Origin: Acidobacteriaceae bacterium
Lineage (GTDB): Bacteria > Acidobacteriota > Terriglobia > Terriglobales > Acidobacteriaceae
Assembly (NCBI GenBank): GCA_003133425.1
Contig: PKXI01000159.1
Span: 974 to 10,400, forward strand
Direction: 5' to 3'
DNA length: 9,427 nt
Of the stretch, positions 1 through 5,495 are shown piece after piece. Both the position numbers and the translations under genes were made by a program. Position 1 is the first letter of the stretch. Each line of letters opens with the position of its first letter. A model generated the notes under the pieces. It ran no database searches and was not told where the DNA came from. It saw only the letters and a list, made by a program, of their open reading frames with translations.

Positions 1-590
1 GTCATCAGCGGAATGTCGCCGAAAAACACCTCCTGCTCCTTGATGTCCTTGATCGACTTGTTGCCGGTCTCCGCATCCTTCTCATATATGGTGAGCCGCA
101 CCGTCACCTTCAACGGCGCGGAGAAGGTCATGCCCCGCTCCTCGCACTCCTGCTGGTCGTACTTCAACTGCAGGCTGACAGGGTCGCCGCACTTGTTGCA
201 GAAGTCAGGCGTGTTCTTGTTGTACGTGCCGCACTTCTGGCAAAGCACATCGCCCGGCAGAAATGGATCCGTGATCACCATCGACCCGCAATGCACGCAG
301 GCCGTGCGCAGGTGGTGCAGCCCTTTCAAGTGGCCGCACTTGCACTCCCAGTTGCCGATCGAGAAGTCCACGAAGTCCAACTGCGAGATGCCGCGGAAGT
401 CGGTGATGGGAAAAACCGACACAAACACCGACTGCAATCCGGAGTCGTCCCGCTCGTTGGGCAGCTTGTCCATCTGCAGAAAACGCTCGTAGGACCGGCG
501 CTGCACTTCAATCAGGTTGGGAATCTGGGTTGCGGTGGGAATCTTCGAAAAATCGAGCCGGCTGCGAATCGCGCGCTTCTCGTTGGGCAT
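1..590 (-). CDS. rpoB: RNA polymerase beta subunit, N-terminal part (runs off left edge)
   Basis: This is the first 196 codons of the beta subunit of RNA polymerase, the catalytic core enzyme of transcription. The ATG at 590-588 follows an AGGAG Shine-Dalgarno (596-600) at 5-nt spacing. Clear beta landmarks are a start region with RLDFSKIP and IPNLIEVQ, then SVFPI (58-62), [15 protein letters not shown] (148-162), and [15 protein letters not shown] at the window edge. Between the SIGN segment (77-80) and the LQLKYD segment (140-145) there is an insertion of about 60 residues that E. coli beta lacks. It carries eight cysteines: C83, C85, C98, C101, then C117, C120, C131, C134, which looks like two zinc ribbons. 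The gene is last in the visible rplA-rplJ-rplL-rpoB series and lies 802 nt after rplL, so it probably has some independent transcription. Identification is firm; zinc binding is inferred. Confidence 0.97.
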   Translation of the reverse strand, partial: MPNEKRAIRSRLDFSKIPTATQIPNLIEVQRRSYERFLQMDKLPNERDDSGLQSVFVSVFPITDFRGISQLDFVDFSIGNWECKCGHLKGLHHLRTACVHCGSMVITDPFLPGDVLCQKCGTYNKNTPDFCNKCGDPVSLQLKYDQQECEERGMTFSAPLKVTVRLTIYEKDAETGNKSIKDIKEQEVFFGDIPLM

Positions 591-1392
591 GTTCACTCCT
601 GAGGCTCGTCACTCCAGCACTGCCACCGCCAATTGTGGCCGGACTGGACCAGCGCCCGAGTCTCGAGGCGCCGGCTGATTACGGTAAGTAGGTCGTAAAA
701 CCGGACTGGCGGACTGCAAAAATCCAGCCCCCATCCATGCGATACCGGCAATCTTGAAGGCAACCCTCAAGACACTCCGGAAAAACCAGGCCAGGTTTGT
801 TCCAATTCAACATCGAGTTAATTCCACTTGGCGGGCATTGCCGTACATCCGGCAACTGCGCTAGACTGCGCACAATCGGAGGAAGCGATTCCAACGGAAG
901 AACCCTTATAGGCCGGGTATTTCCGCACGGGACGATACTGCGTTCAGGGCAGATAGTTGTTCAAAATCCTTCGTCTGCTGAGGCCGGGAGACACAAATAG
1001 CCCGTAAGGACGCAATGCCTCACGAGCGCGGCTCGTTGCCTGTGCTCCCATCCGAATTTGCTTGCCCTGTGCTCGCCGATCCCAAAACTCGCTTCAACCG
1101 CTCGCTCGCCAGCCACTCGACCGTCGTCAATCAGTCCCTGGCCTGACCCCAGGCAACTCATTGACCCTAAGGCACTTAACTACCGCTGCGTGTCCGTGTC
1201 AGAAGGCTTGGCTTTGCCCCTGCCGACGGACGCTTGCGTGCCAATCCACGATCCCACAATGCGTCCCGAAACGCGCCGCCAGCCCCGCTCCATTCCCTCC
1301 AAAGAACTGGAATGAGCCGAAAAGACGCGCAACGAATATCGTAACGCGTCCCGGCCGGACTTGCAAGCCCACTTCTGGACTACTTGATTTCG
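591..1392. other. 802-nt rplL-rpoB spacer
   Basis: This long non-coding stretch separates rplL from rpoB. At its rplL end it holds an intrinsic terminator or attenuator (1320-1350). A small perfect hairpin, ACGAGC and GCTCGT around a 3-nt loop, lies at 1022-1036 without a T-tract. Open frames here (679-894 minus, 961-1161 minus, 1058-1400 plus) are short and resemble no family I recognise. I found no -35/-10 pair on the minus strand good enough to name as the rpoB promoter, although one is expected after the attenuator. Confidence 0.6.
1320..1350 (-). terminator. Intrinsic terminator or attenuator after rplL
   Basis: On the minus strand the RNA from 1350 to 1324 folds into a hairpin with a 6-bp GACGCG/CGCGTC base, one G.U pair, one T-T mismatch, four more pairs and a 3-nt loop. 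Four Ts follow (1323-1320). It starts 42 nt after the rplL stop codon. The position matches the partial attenuator long known between rplL and rpoB in E. coli, which lowers polymerase expression relative to ribosomal proteins. Whether it acts as a full or partial terminator here cannot be read from sequence. Confidence 0.75.
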
Positions 1393-1767
1393 CTATTTGA
1401 TCTCGATCGTAGCGACGCCTTCGAATTTCTTCCGAATCGCTTCGGCTTCGTCCTTGGTCGCGTTTTCCTTGATCGCCTTGGGAGCCCCATCAACCAGGTC
1501 CTTGGCTTCCTTCAGACCGAGCGAGGTAACTTCGCGCACTGCCTTGATGGTGTTGATCTTGTTCGCGCCGAAGTCCTTCAGGATCACCTGGAACTCCGTC
1601 TTCTCCTCAACTACTGGAGCTGCCGCGCCGCCGCCCGCTGCCGCCGCTACCGGGGCCGCTGCCGCTGCCGAAACGCCAAGCCGCTCTTCAAGCTTCTTCA
1701 CCAGAGCCGCTGCTTCCAGCAGGCTAAGGGCCACAATTTGCTCTTCCAACTGCACCAGATCCGCCAT
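1393..1767 (-). CDS. rplL: 50S ribosomal protein L7/L12
   Basis: This 124-aa protein forms the multimeric stalk of the large ribosomal subunit that recruits translation GTPases. It has the usual three parts: an N-terminal dimerisation helix region (about 1-31), an Ala/Gly/Pro-rich flexible hinge (about 32-53), and a C-terminal globular domain (54-124). The last contains the factor-binding stretch [18 protein letters not shown] (72-89). I chose the ATG at 1767 rather than the in-frame ATG at 1779. GGAG (1774-1777) sits 6 nt before the 1767 ATG and overlaps the upstream one, which has no Shine-Dalgarno of its own, and MADL is the family's normal start. It lies directly downstream of rplJ, whose product anchors it to the ribosome. 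Confidence 0.97.
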   Translation of the reverse strand: MADLVQLEEQIVALSLLEAAALVKKLEERLGVSAAAAAPVAAAAGGGAAAPVVEEKTEFQVILKDFGANKINTIKAVREVTSLGLKEAKDLVDGAPKAIKENATKDEAEAIRKKFEGVATIEIK

Positions 1768-1893
1768 TGTTTTCTCCATTCAGAATCGTTTGAATTTGAT
1801 GTTCCCGGCCGGCAAGCCAATCTGGAAGTCTCCGATGCGCCAGACCCGCGCACTTCCCCAATGTCCTACGGCCAAATCTTGTTTTTGAGCTTC

Positions 1894-1967
1894 CAGCTTT
1901 CAGCCCTCAGCTTTCCCGCCGGACTGCCAGCACTGAAAGCTGATAGCTGCCGGCTGAAAGCTGCCTT
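1894..1967. repeat. Inverted pair of CTGANNN heptad arrays, rplJ-rplL spacer
   Basis: The left array, read on the minus strand, holds CTGAGGG and CTGAAAG units (1894-1914). The right array, read on the plus strand, holds CTGAAAG, CTGATAG, CTGCCGG, CTGAAAG and CTGCCTT (1933-1967), ending against the rplJ stop codon. Facing each other, they form a perfect 12-bp inverted repeat (1894-1905 with 1952-1963) and an inner 8-bp one (1908-1915 with 1935-1942). The rplJ-rplL transcript should fold here. The pattern resembles short tandem heptanucleotide repeats described in cyanobacteria, but the unit differs. Confidence 0.85.
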
Positions 1968-2510
1968 TTAAGCCGCCGCGTCCGCGGAAAACTTTTCCTT
2001 CTCCACGCCCTGGCCCAGCACCACTGCCAGATCGCGGCCCGCGGCGTTCAGCACTGTTACCAGCCGCTGCGCCGGCGCATTGATCAGGAACAAAAGCTTC
2101 GAGAACAGCTCTTCCTTGCCCGGCATCGTCGCCAGCGCCTTCACTTCGTCCACGCCCAACAGCTTGCCGTCCACAATGCCCAGCTTGAACTGGAACTGCG
2201 AGTTCTCGCCCGCCCACTTTGCGAATACCTTGGCGAGCGCCACCGGATCGCCTGAGGTAAAGGCCACCGAGTTCACGCCCTTCAGCCCCTTCAGAGCCTC
2301 CTCAACCGAGGTGCCCTTGGCAGAAACGGCCGCCAGCTTGTTCTTGATCACGCGGTACTTGCCACCCGCCTCGCGGATCACCTTGCGCAACTCATAATCC
2401 TTGGCCACGGTCAGCTTTGAAAAAGTGCCGATAATTGCCGTCGTCGAGGTCTGCAACTCGCTCGCCAGTACCTTGACCTTTTCCGTCTTCTTCGCTCTTG
2501 AAATTGCCAT
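1968..2510 (-). CDS. rplJ: 50S ribosomal protein L10
   Basis: This 180-aa protein is the base of the L7/L12 stalk. It binds 23S rRNA through its N-terminal domain and L7/L12 dimers through its C-terminal helix. Family hallmarks are the N-terminal basic segment starting MAISRAKKTEKV, the ELRKVIREAGGKYRVIKNKL stretch (about 41-60) and the mid-region LAKVFAKWA. A conserved KLGIVDGKLL segment precedes a C-terminal helix rich in Ala, Leu and Val. The start is supported by GGAG (2519-2522), 8 nt upstream. In E. coli the L10-L12 complex represses its own mRNA through a leader site. Here the corresponding leader is occupied by inverted heptad arrays and a small UNCG-type hairpin, so similar control is possible but unproven. 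Confidence 0.97.
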   Translation of the reverse strand: MAISRAKKTEKVKVLASELQTSTTAIIGTFSKLTVAKDYELRKVIREAGGKYRVIKNKLAAVSAKGTSVEEALKGLKGVNSVAFTSGDPVALAKVFAKWAGENSQFQFKLGIVDGKLLGVDEVKALATMPGKEELFSKLLFLINAPAQRLVTVLNAAGRDLAVVLGQGVEKEKFSADAAA

Positions 2511-2530
2511 CGTCTTCGCTCCGCTTCGAC

Positions 2531-2708
2531 AGGGGTCAGAGATCAGGGGTCAGTTACTGAATACTGCCCCGATTCCCGCTTCCCTTTCCCTGCTCAACCG
2601 CCCCGGAGGGCGCTCTGTTTCAAATCCTGCTCGAAAACTTTCAGATCGGAGTGCGAGGCAAATGCGGCGATCAAACCAACTGATCCCTGACCCCTGACCC
2701 CTGATCCC
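2531..2708. repeat. Inverted pair of CTGANNN heptad arrays, rplA-rplJ spacer
   Basis: The right array is four tandem heptads TGATCCC, TGACCCC, TGACCCC, TGATCCC (2681-2708). The left array is three opposite-facing heptads GGGGTCA, GAGATCA, GGGGTCA (2532-2552). In the minus-strand transcript the arms 2680-2702 and 2531-2553 can pair over 23 positions: 20 Watson-Crick pairs, two G.U and one A.C mismatch, enclosing about 126 nt. The left arm ends 20 nt before the rplJ start codon, so the structure could affect rplJ translation. The right array begins 4 nt after the rplA stop. Confidence 0.85.
2599..2612 (-). other. Small UCCG-loop hairpin in the rplJ leader
   Basis: Within the loop enclosed by the heptad arrays, the minus strand reads CGCCC-TCCG-GGGCG, a perfect 5-bp GC stem capped by a UNCG-type tetraloop. 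No T-tract follows, so it is not a terminator. It sits where an L10 leader element would be expected, but I could not confirm the known L10-leader kink-turn consensus. Confidence 0.5.
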
Positions 2709-2712
2709 GCTT

Positions 2713-3423
2713 TTAGTGCTTGCCCGCCGCGTCCGCAACCGCCGAATCCAGCGGAACGCCGGGCCCCATCGTCGAGCTCAAGGTGACGCTCTTGATGTAC
2801 TTGCCCTTGGCCGCCGAAGGCTTGGCGCGCACAATCGAGGAAATTACCGTGGTCGCGTTGTCGATCAGCTTCTGAGGCTCAAAGCTCAGCTTGCCCACCG
2901 GAACGTGCACCAGGCTGGTCTTATCGGCACGAAACTCCACTTTGCCGGCCTTGATCTCTTTCACCGCTGCCGCCACATCCATGGTCACGGTGCCCGTCTT
3001 GGGATTGGGCATCAAGCCCTTCGGTCCGAGCACCTTTCCCAACCGTCCCACTACCTTCATCATGTCCGGCGTCGCAATCAGCGCATCGAAAGCGGTCCAG
3101 TTTTCCTTCTGAATCTTCTCCACCATCTCCTCGCCGCCCACAAAATCGGCGCCGGCTTCGGTGGCTTCCTTCTGGCGGTCGCCGGAGGCAATCACGGCAA
3201 CAGTCTTCGTCTTGCCCAGCCCATGCGGCAGAACCACTGTACCGCGCACCATCTGGTCCGCGTGACGCGTGTCAACGCCCAGGCGCATGGTCAAGTCGAC
3301 GGTCTCGTCGAACTTGGCATACTTCACCTGCTTGAGCAGCCCAACGGCTTCAGGCAGTGGATACACGGGCTTGGTCACAGCCGCGCGCGCCTTCACAATA
3401 TTCTTGCTGAATTTTCTGGCCAT
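2713..3423 (-). CDS. rplA: 50S ribosomal protein L1
   Basis: This 236-aa protein forms the L1 stalk of the large subunit, which moves deacylated tRNA out of the E site. L1 is also a translational repressor of its own operon in many bacteria. The diagnostic L1 stretch is present from [14 protein letters not shown] (116-129) through [17 protein letters not shown] (131-147). Length is normal for bacterial L1. An in-frame GTG at 3441 would add six residues, but the ATG at 3423 has GAGG at 5-nt spacing (3429-3432) and gives the usual MARKFSKN start. Unusually, no rplK lies upstream: the next gene is tcmP, and rplA has its own promoter. Confidence 0.97.
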   Translation of the reverse strand: MARKFSKNIVKARAAVTKPVYPLPEAVGLLKQVKYAKFDETVDLTMRLGVDTRHADQMVRGTVVLPHGLGKTKTVAVIASGDRQKEATEAGADFVGGEEMVEKIQKENWTAFDALIATPDMMKVVGRLGKVLGPKGLMPNPKTGTVTMDVAAAVKEIKAGKVEFRADKTSLVHVPVGKLSFEPQKLIDNATTVISSIVRAKPSAAKGKYIKSVTLSSTMGPGVPLDSAVADAAGKH

Positions 3424-3588
3424 TCGTTCCTCGTCTCCCACCGCTTCTGCCAGCCCCGCTTTGCAGGGAGTCTGGAATTGCTGGCTAAACCGGCAACATC
3501 TTTCCTCGCCGTAACCAGCCCACTCGAACAGACCCAGAAACCGTGGTGCTTATGACAGTCCGGGGATTTCCCTTGGACACATCTATGA
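3424..3588 (-). promoter_or_regulatory. Structured rplA 5' leader, candidate L1 autoregulatory site
   Basis: With transcription starting near 3582, the leader is about 159 nt. Two stem-loops are visible. One is at 3478-3496 (seven positions, one mismatch, 5-nt loop). The other pairs 3466-3472 with 3433-3439 (CTCCC/GGGAG core plus an outer pair past one mismatch) and ends directly beside the GAGG ribosome binding site. L1 of other bacteria represses translation by binding an rRNA-like structure in its mRNA leader, normally ahead of rplK. Here that site would have to be in front of rplA. Structure is seen; L1 binding is inferred. Confidence 0.4.
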
Positions 3589-3617
3589 ATCATAGCGAAA
3601 CGGCCATGGAATTGCAA
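3589..3617 (-). promoter_or_regulatory. Sigma70-type promoter for rplA operon
   Basis: On the minus strand TTGCAA (3617-3612) and TATGAT (3594-3589) are separated by exactly 17 nt, a strong match to the housekeeping consensus. Just upstream of the -35 lies the perfect 10-bp palindrome TGCTATAGCA (3619-3628). The promoter starts about 50 nt after the tcmP stop, so rplA and the genes behind it can be expressed independently of tcmP. Confidence 0.8.
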
Positions 3618-3668
3618 ATGCTATAGCAATCCGGGGTCTTGGAGGTTTTGGATAATTGCCAAAAGCGA

Positions 3669-4565
3669 CTAAAAAGGAGATTGGCTCAGCTCTTGCAATA
3701 GGTGGTTCGCAATCTTTACGCCTGTCTTAGCTCCCTTATCGTTGCCCGCCGCAAAGAGGAGCACAAATAGGAGCCCTTTGGAGTTGTAAAGAAATCCAGG
3801 TTTAGCGACTGCGACAAATATGCCTTTTAGCCGCTCGACAAAGAACTCTGTGATCTGCGTCTTATCCGCGGTCTTGCGCACCTGCTCCACTTCTTGGCTT
3901 GGATCAAGAATCGATTGCCAGAAAATGGATGAGTAGAATGCCTTTTCCCATTCGTCCGTCCCGAAAATTCTAGTCAGTCGGTCCGACCACGCCTTCGGAG
4001 GCTTACGGTCTTTGATCAGCATCCGGTTTATCGCCACGTAGGGGAACAGAACCCACAAGTCGACGGCCTTTGTCCGCGCGATTGCCTTGATTGCATTCCA
4101 CTCGACTGAAGCCCCGAACGGATCAAGAAACACAACCGCACGCTCACGTCTCGTGTCCATCTCTGAACACCATTTCAGCAACGCAACATTAGCATCTTCA
4201 TTGACGATTCCAATATCTCTGTCCGAGAATTCTTCAGATAATGCCGAGAGTTCCTTGCATTTTCCGGAGTCTTTCTCAATGAAAAGATAGTGATCAAATG
4301 GAGGCTCGACCTCTAGCGCCCGCTTGACACTCCCCTTGCGAAATTCTTCCTCCGCTTCAGCAAGTTCGGGAAAGAAGTCAGCGAACATGCCGGGGGCATC
4401 TCTTGGAATCACACCCGTTCCCGCAAACGCATCGACGTAACTAATTTTAAAGAATCTGGCCCGTTCGTTACTCTTAAAGATCTTGCGATAGGCGCGCAAG
4501 TATTTGCTCAGGATTTGCAGCTTTTGCTGGGTCCAGGAACCACCGAATAAGTCCTGCTGAGTCAT
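3669..4565 (-). CDS. tcmP: Three-Cys-motif partner protein TcmP (methyltransferase-like)
   Basis: This 298-aa soluble protein is recognised as the TcmP family, named because its genes sit beside 'three-Cys-motif' DUF5131 proteins, as here. It shows a class I SAM-dependent methyltransferase-like fold. Features are a glycine-rich first motif YVDAFAGTGV (43-52), an acidic residue ending the second strand (FIEKD, E97), an NEDAN segment (122-126), the catalytic-region-like FLDPFG (146-151) and DLWVLFP (169-175). The N-terminal region is helical and basic. The family's substrate and reaction are not established; methylation is inferred from fold. The ATG at 4565 has no clear Shine-Dalgarno. The gene diverges from the DUF5131 gene across 114 nt. 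Its base composition is lower in GC than the flanks: two 60-base lines counted gave 42-43%, against 60% in a patatin line. That fits acquisition by transfer. Confidence 0.85.
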   Translation of the reverse strand: MTQQDLFGGSWTQQKLQILSKYLRAYRKIFKSNERARFFKISYVDAFAGTGVIPRDAPGMFADFFPELAEAEEEFRKGSVKRALEVEPPFDHYLFIEKDSGKCKELSALSEEFSDRDIGIVNEDANVALLKWCSEMDTRRERAVVFLDPFGASVEWNAIKAIARTKAVDLWVLFPYVAINRMLIKDRKPPKAWSDRLTRIFGTDEWEKAFYSSIFWQSILDPSQEVEQVRKTADKTQITEFFVERLKGIFVAVAKPGFLYNSKGLLFVLLFAAGNDKGAKTGVKIANHLLQELSQSPF

Positions 4566-4679
4566 TGTCGCTACTGTACCATCTCAGAGGTTGGGCATCT
4601 CGCAGTTACCTAGTATCGACCCTGGGGGAACATAAGGCGAATCTGCGCTATACTCTTCGTGAGGGCTGGGGGCATCATC
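4566..4679. promoter_or_regulatory. Divergent promoter region between tcmP and DUF5131 gene
   Basis: This 114-nt gap must drive both genes outward. On the plus strand TATACT (4649-4654) is a good -10, placing the transcript start about 19 nt before the ATG at 4680, but no good -35 stands 16-18 nt upstream. On the minus strand a weak GATACT with a poor TTCGCC at 18-nt spacing is the best candidate. Ribosome binding sites are weak on both sides. Sharing one short control region suggests linked expression of the pair. Confidence 0.4.
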
Positions 4680-5495
4680 ATGAGCGAACATTCCAAAATC
4701 GAATGGACGGACGCAACTTGGAATCCCGTGAGGGGCTGTTCGAAAGTAAGCCCTGGATGCAAGTTCTGTTACGCGGAACGCTTTGCGGAGCGATTTCGCG
4801 GCGTTCCGGGGCATCCCTTTGAACAGGGGTTCGACGTTCGCTTAGTTCCGGAGAAAATTCCGGAACCCCTCCACTGGAAAACTCCCAAGAAGATCTTCGT
4901 GAATTCCATGAGTGATCTTTTTCATGAGTCTGTTCCGGACAGCTACATCCTTCAGATCGCTCAGATCATGCGGCAGGCTAATTGGCATATCTTCCAGATA
5001 CTGACCAAGCGCCATGACCGCATGTCGCGGCTTCTTTCAGGTCCGCTTAGTTCTTTTGCTGCCGAGCCGCATATCTGGTGGGGTGTCAGCGTTGAGAACA
5101 AGAAGCATGGGCTCCCACGGCTACGCAGGTTGCAGAAAACCCCAATCGCAGTGCGCTTCCTGTCGATCGAGCCTTTGCTTGAAGACCTCGGAGAGATCGA
5201 TTTGAAAGGGATCGCCTGGGTTATTGTCGGCGGGGAGAGTGGCCCCGGGGCGCGTCCGATGCAGTCGACCTGGGTCCGGTCTATCCAGAATCAATGCCGG
5301 CGAGACAACGTTGCATTCTTTTTCAAGCAATGGGGCGGCGCGCGCAAAGCCGCGTCTGGACGAGTCCTCGATGGAAGAACCTACAGCAACTTTCCGGAAT
5401 TAGACTTCGCGGGGCGTGTGAATACCCCTATGGAGGCTCACTCCCCCAATCCGTGGCCTGCATTCGTACCGCTCGAAACCCTCGCTGGCACCTAA
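4680..5495 (+). CDS. DUF5131 / phage Gp37-Gp68 family protein (three-Cys motif)
   Basis: This 271-aa protein belongs to the DUF5131 family, first named from phage Gp37/Gp68. The hallmark is a Cx6CxxC cluster, C20, C27, C30, in GCSKVSPGCKFCYAER (19-34). This recalls the radical-SAM CxxxCxxC iron-sulfur motif but with wider first spacing. Further family blocks are KIEWTDATWNPV (6-17), NSMSDLFHE (75-83), LTKR (108-111), WWGVSVEN (133-140), FLSIEPLL (160-167), VGGESGPGARP (183-193) and FFFKQWGG (213-220), consistent with a TIM-barrel-like radical-SAM relative. I chose the ATG at 4680 because it gives the family's typical MSxxSKIEWT start; a GTG at 4659 adds seven residues without a better ribosome binding site. 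Its stop overlaps that of the convergent membrane-protein gene. Its divergent neighbour is the partner TcmP. The reaction is unknown. Confidence 0.88.
   Translation: MSEHSKIEWTDATWNPVRGCSKVSPGCKFCYAERFAERFRGVPGHPFEQGFDVRLVPEKIPEPLHWKTPKKIFVNSMSDLFHESVPDSYILQIAQIMRQANWHIFQILTKRHDRMSRLLSGPLSSFAAEPHIWWGVSVENKKHGLPRLRRLQKTPIAVRFLSIEPLLEDLGEIDLKGIAWVIVGGESGPGARPMQSTWVRSIQNQCRRDNVAFFFKQWGGARKAASGRVLDGRTYSNFPELDFAGRVNTPMEAHSPNPWPAFVPLETLAGT

Noticed and set aside
957..967. TTGTTCAAAATCC-like stretch resembling a tRNA T-loop
   Set aside because: No acceptor, D or anticodon stems can be built around it on either strand.
961..1161. Short minus-strand frame in the rplL-rpoB spacer as a possible small gene
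   Set aside because: It has no ribosome binding site, no biased composition and no recognisable motif; likewise the frame at 679-894.
1384..1971. 195-aa plus-strand open frame across rplL
   Set aside because: It lies antisense to rplL and the rplJ-rplL repeats, has no recognisable domain, and exists because of the biased codon use of rplL.
2681..2708. Heptad array as a CRISPR
   Set aside because: Units are contiguous 7-mers with no spacers, and no cas genes are present.
2716..3555. 279-aa plus-strand open frame across rplA
   Set aside because: It is an antisense shadow of rplA, His/Arg-rich with low-complexity composition and no ribosome binding site or family resemblance.
3646..3664. TTTTGG...CCAAAA hairpin after tcmP as its terminator
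   Set aside because: The stem is only 6 bp and AT-rich, and no T-tract follows it on the minus strand.
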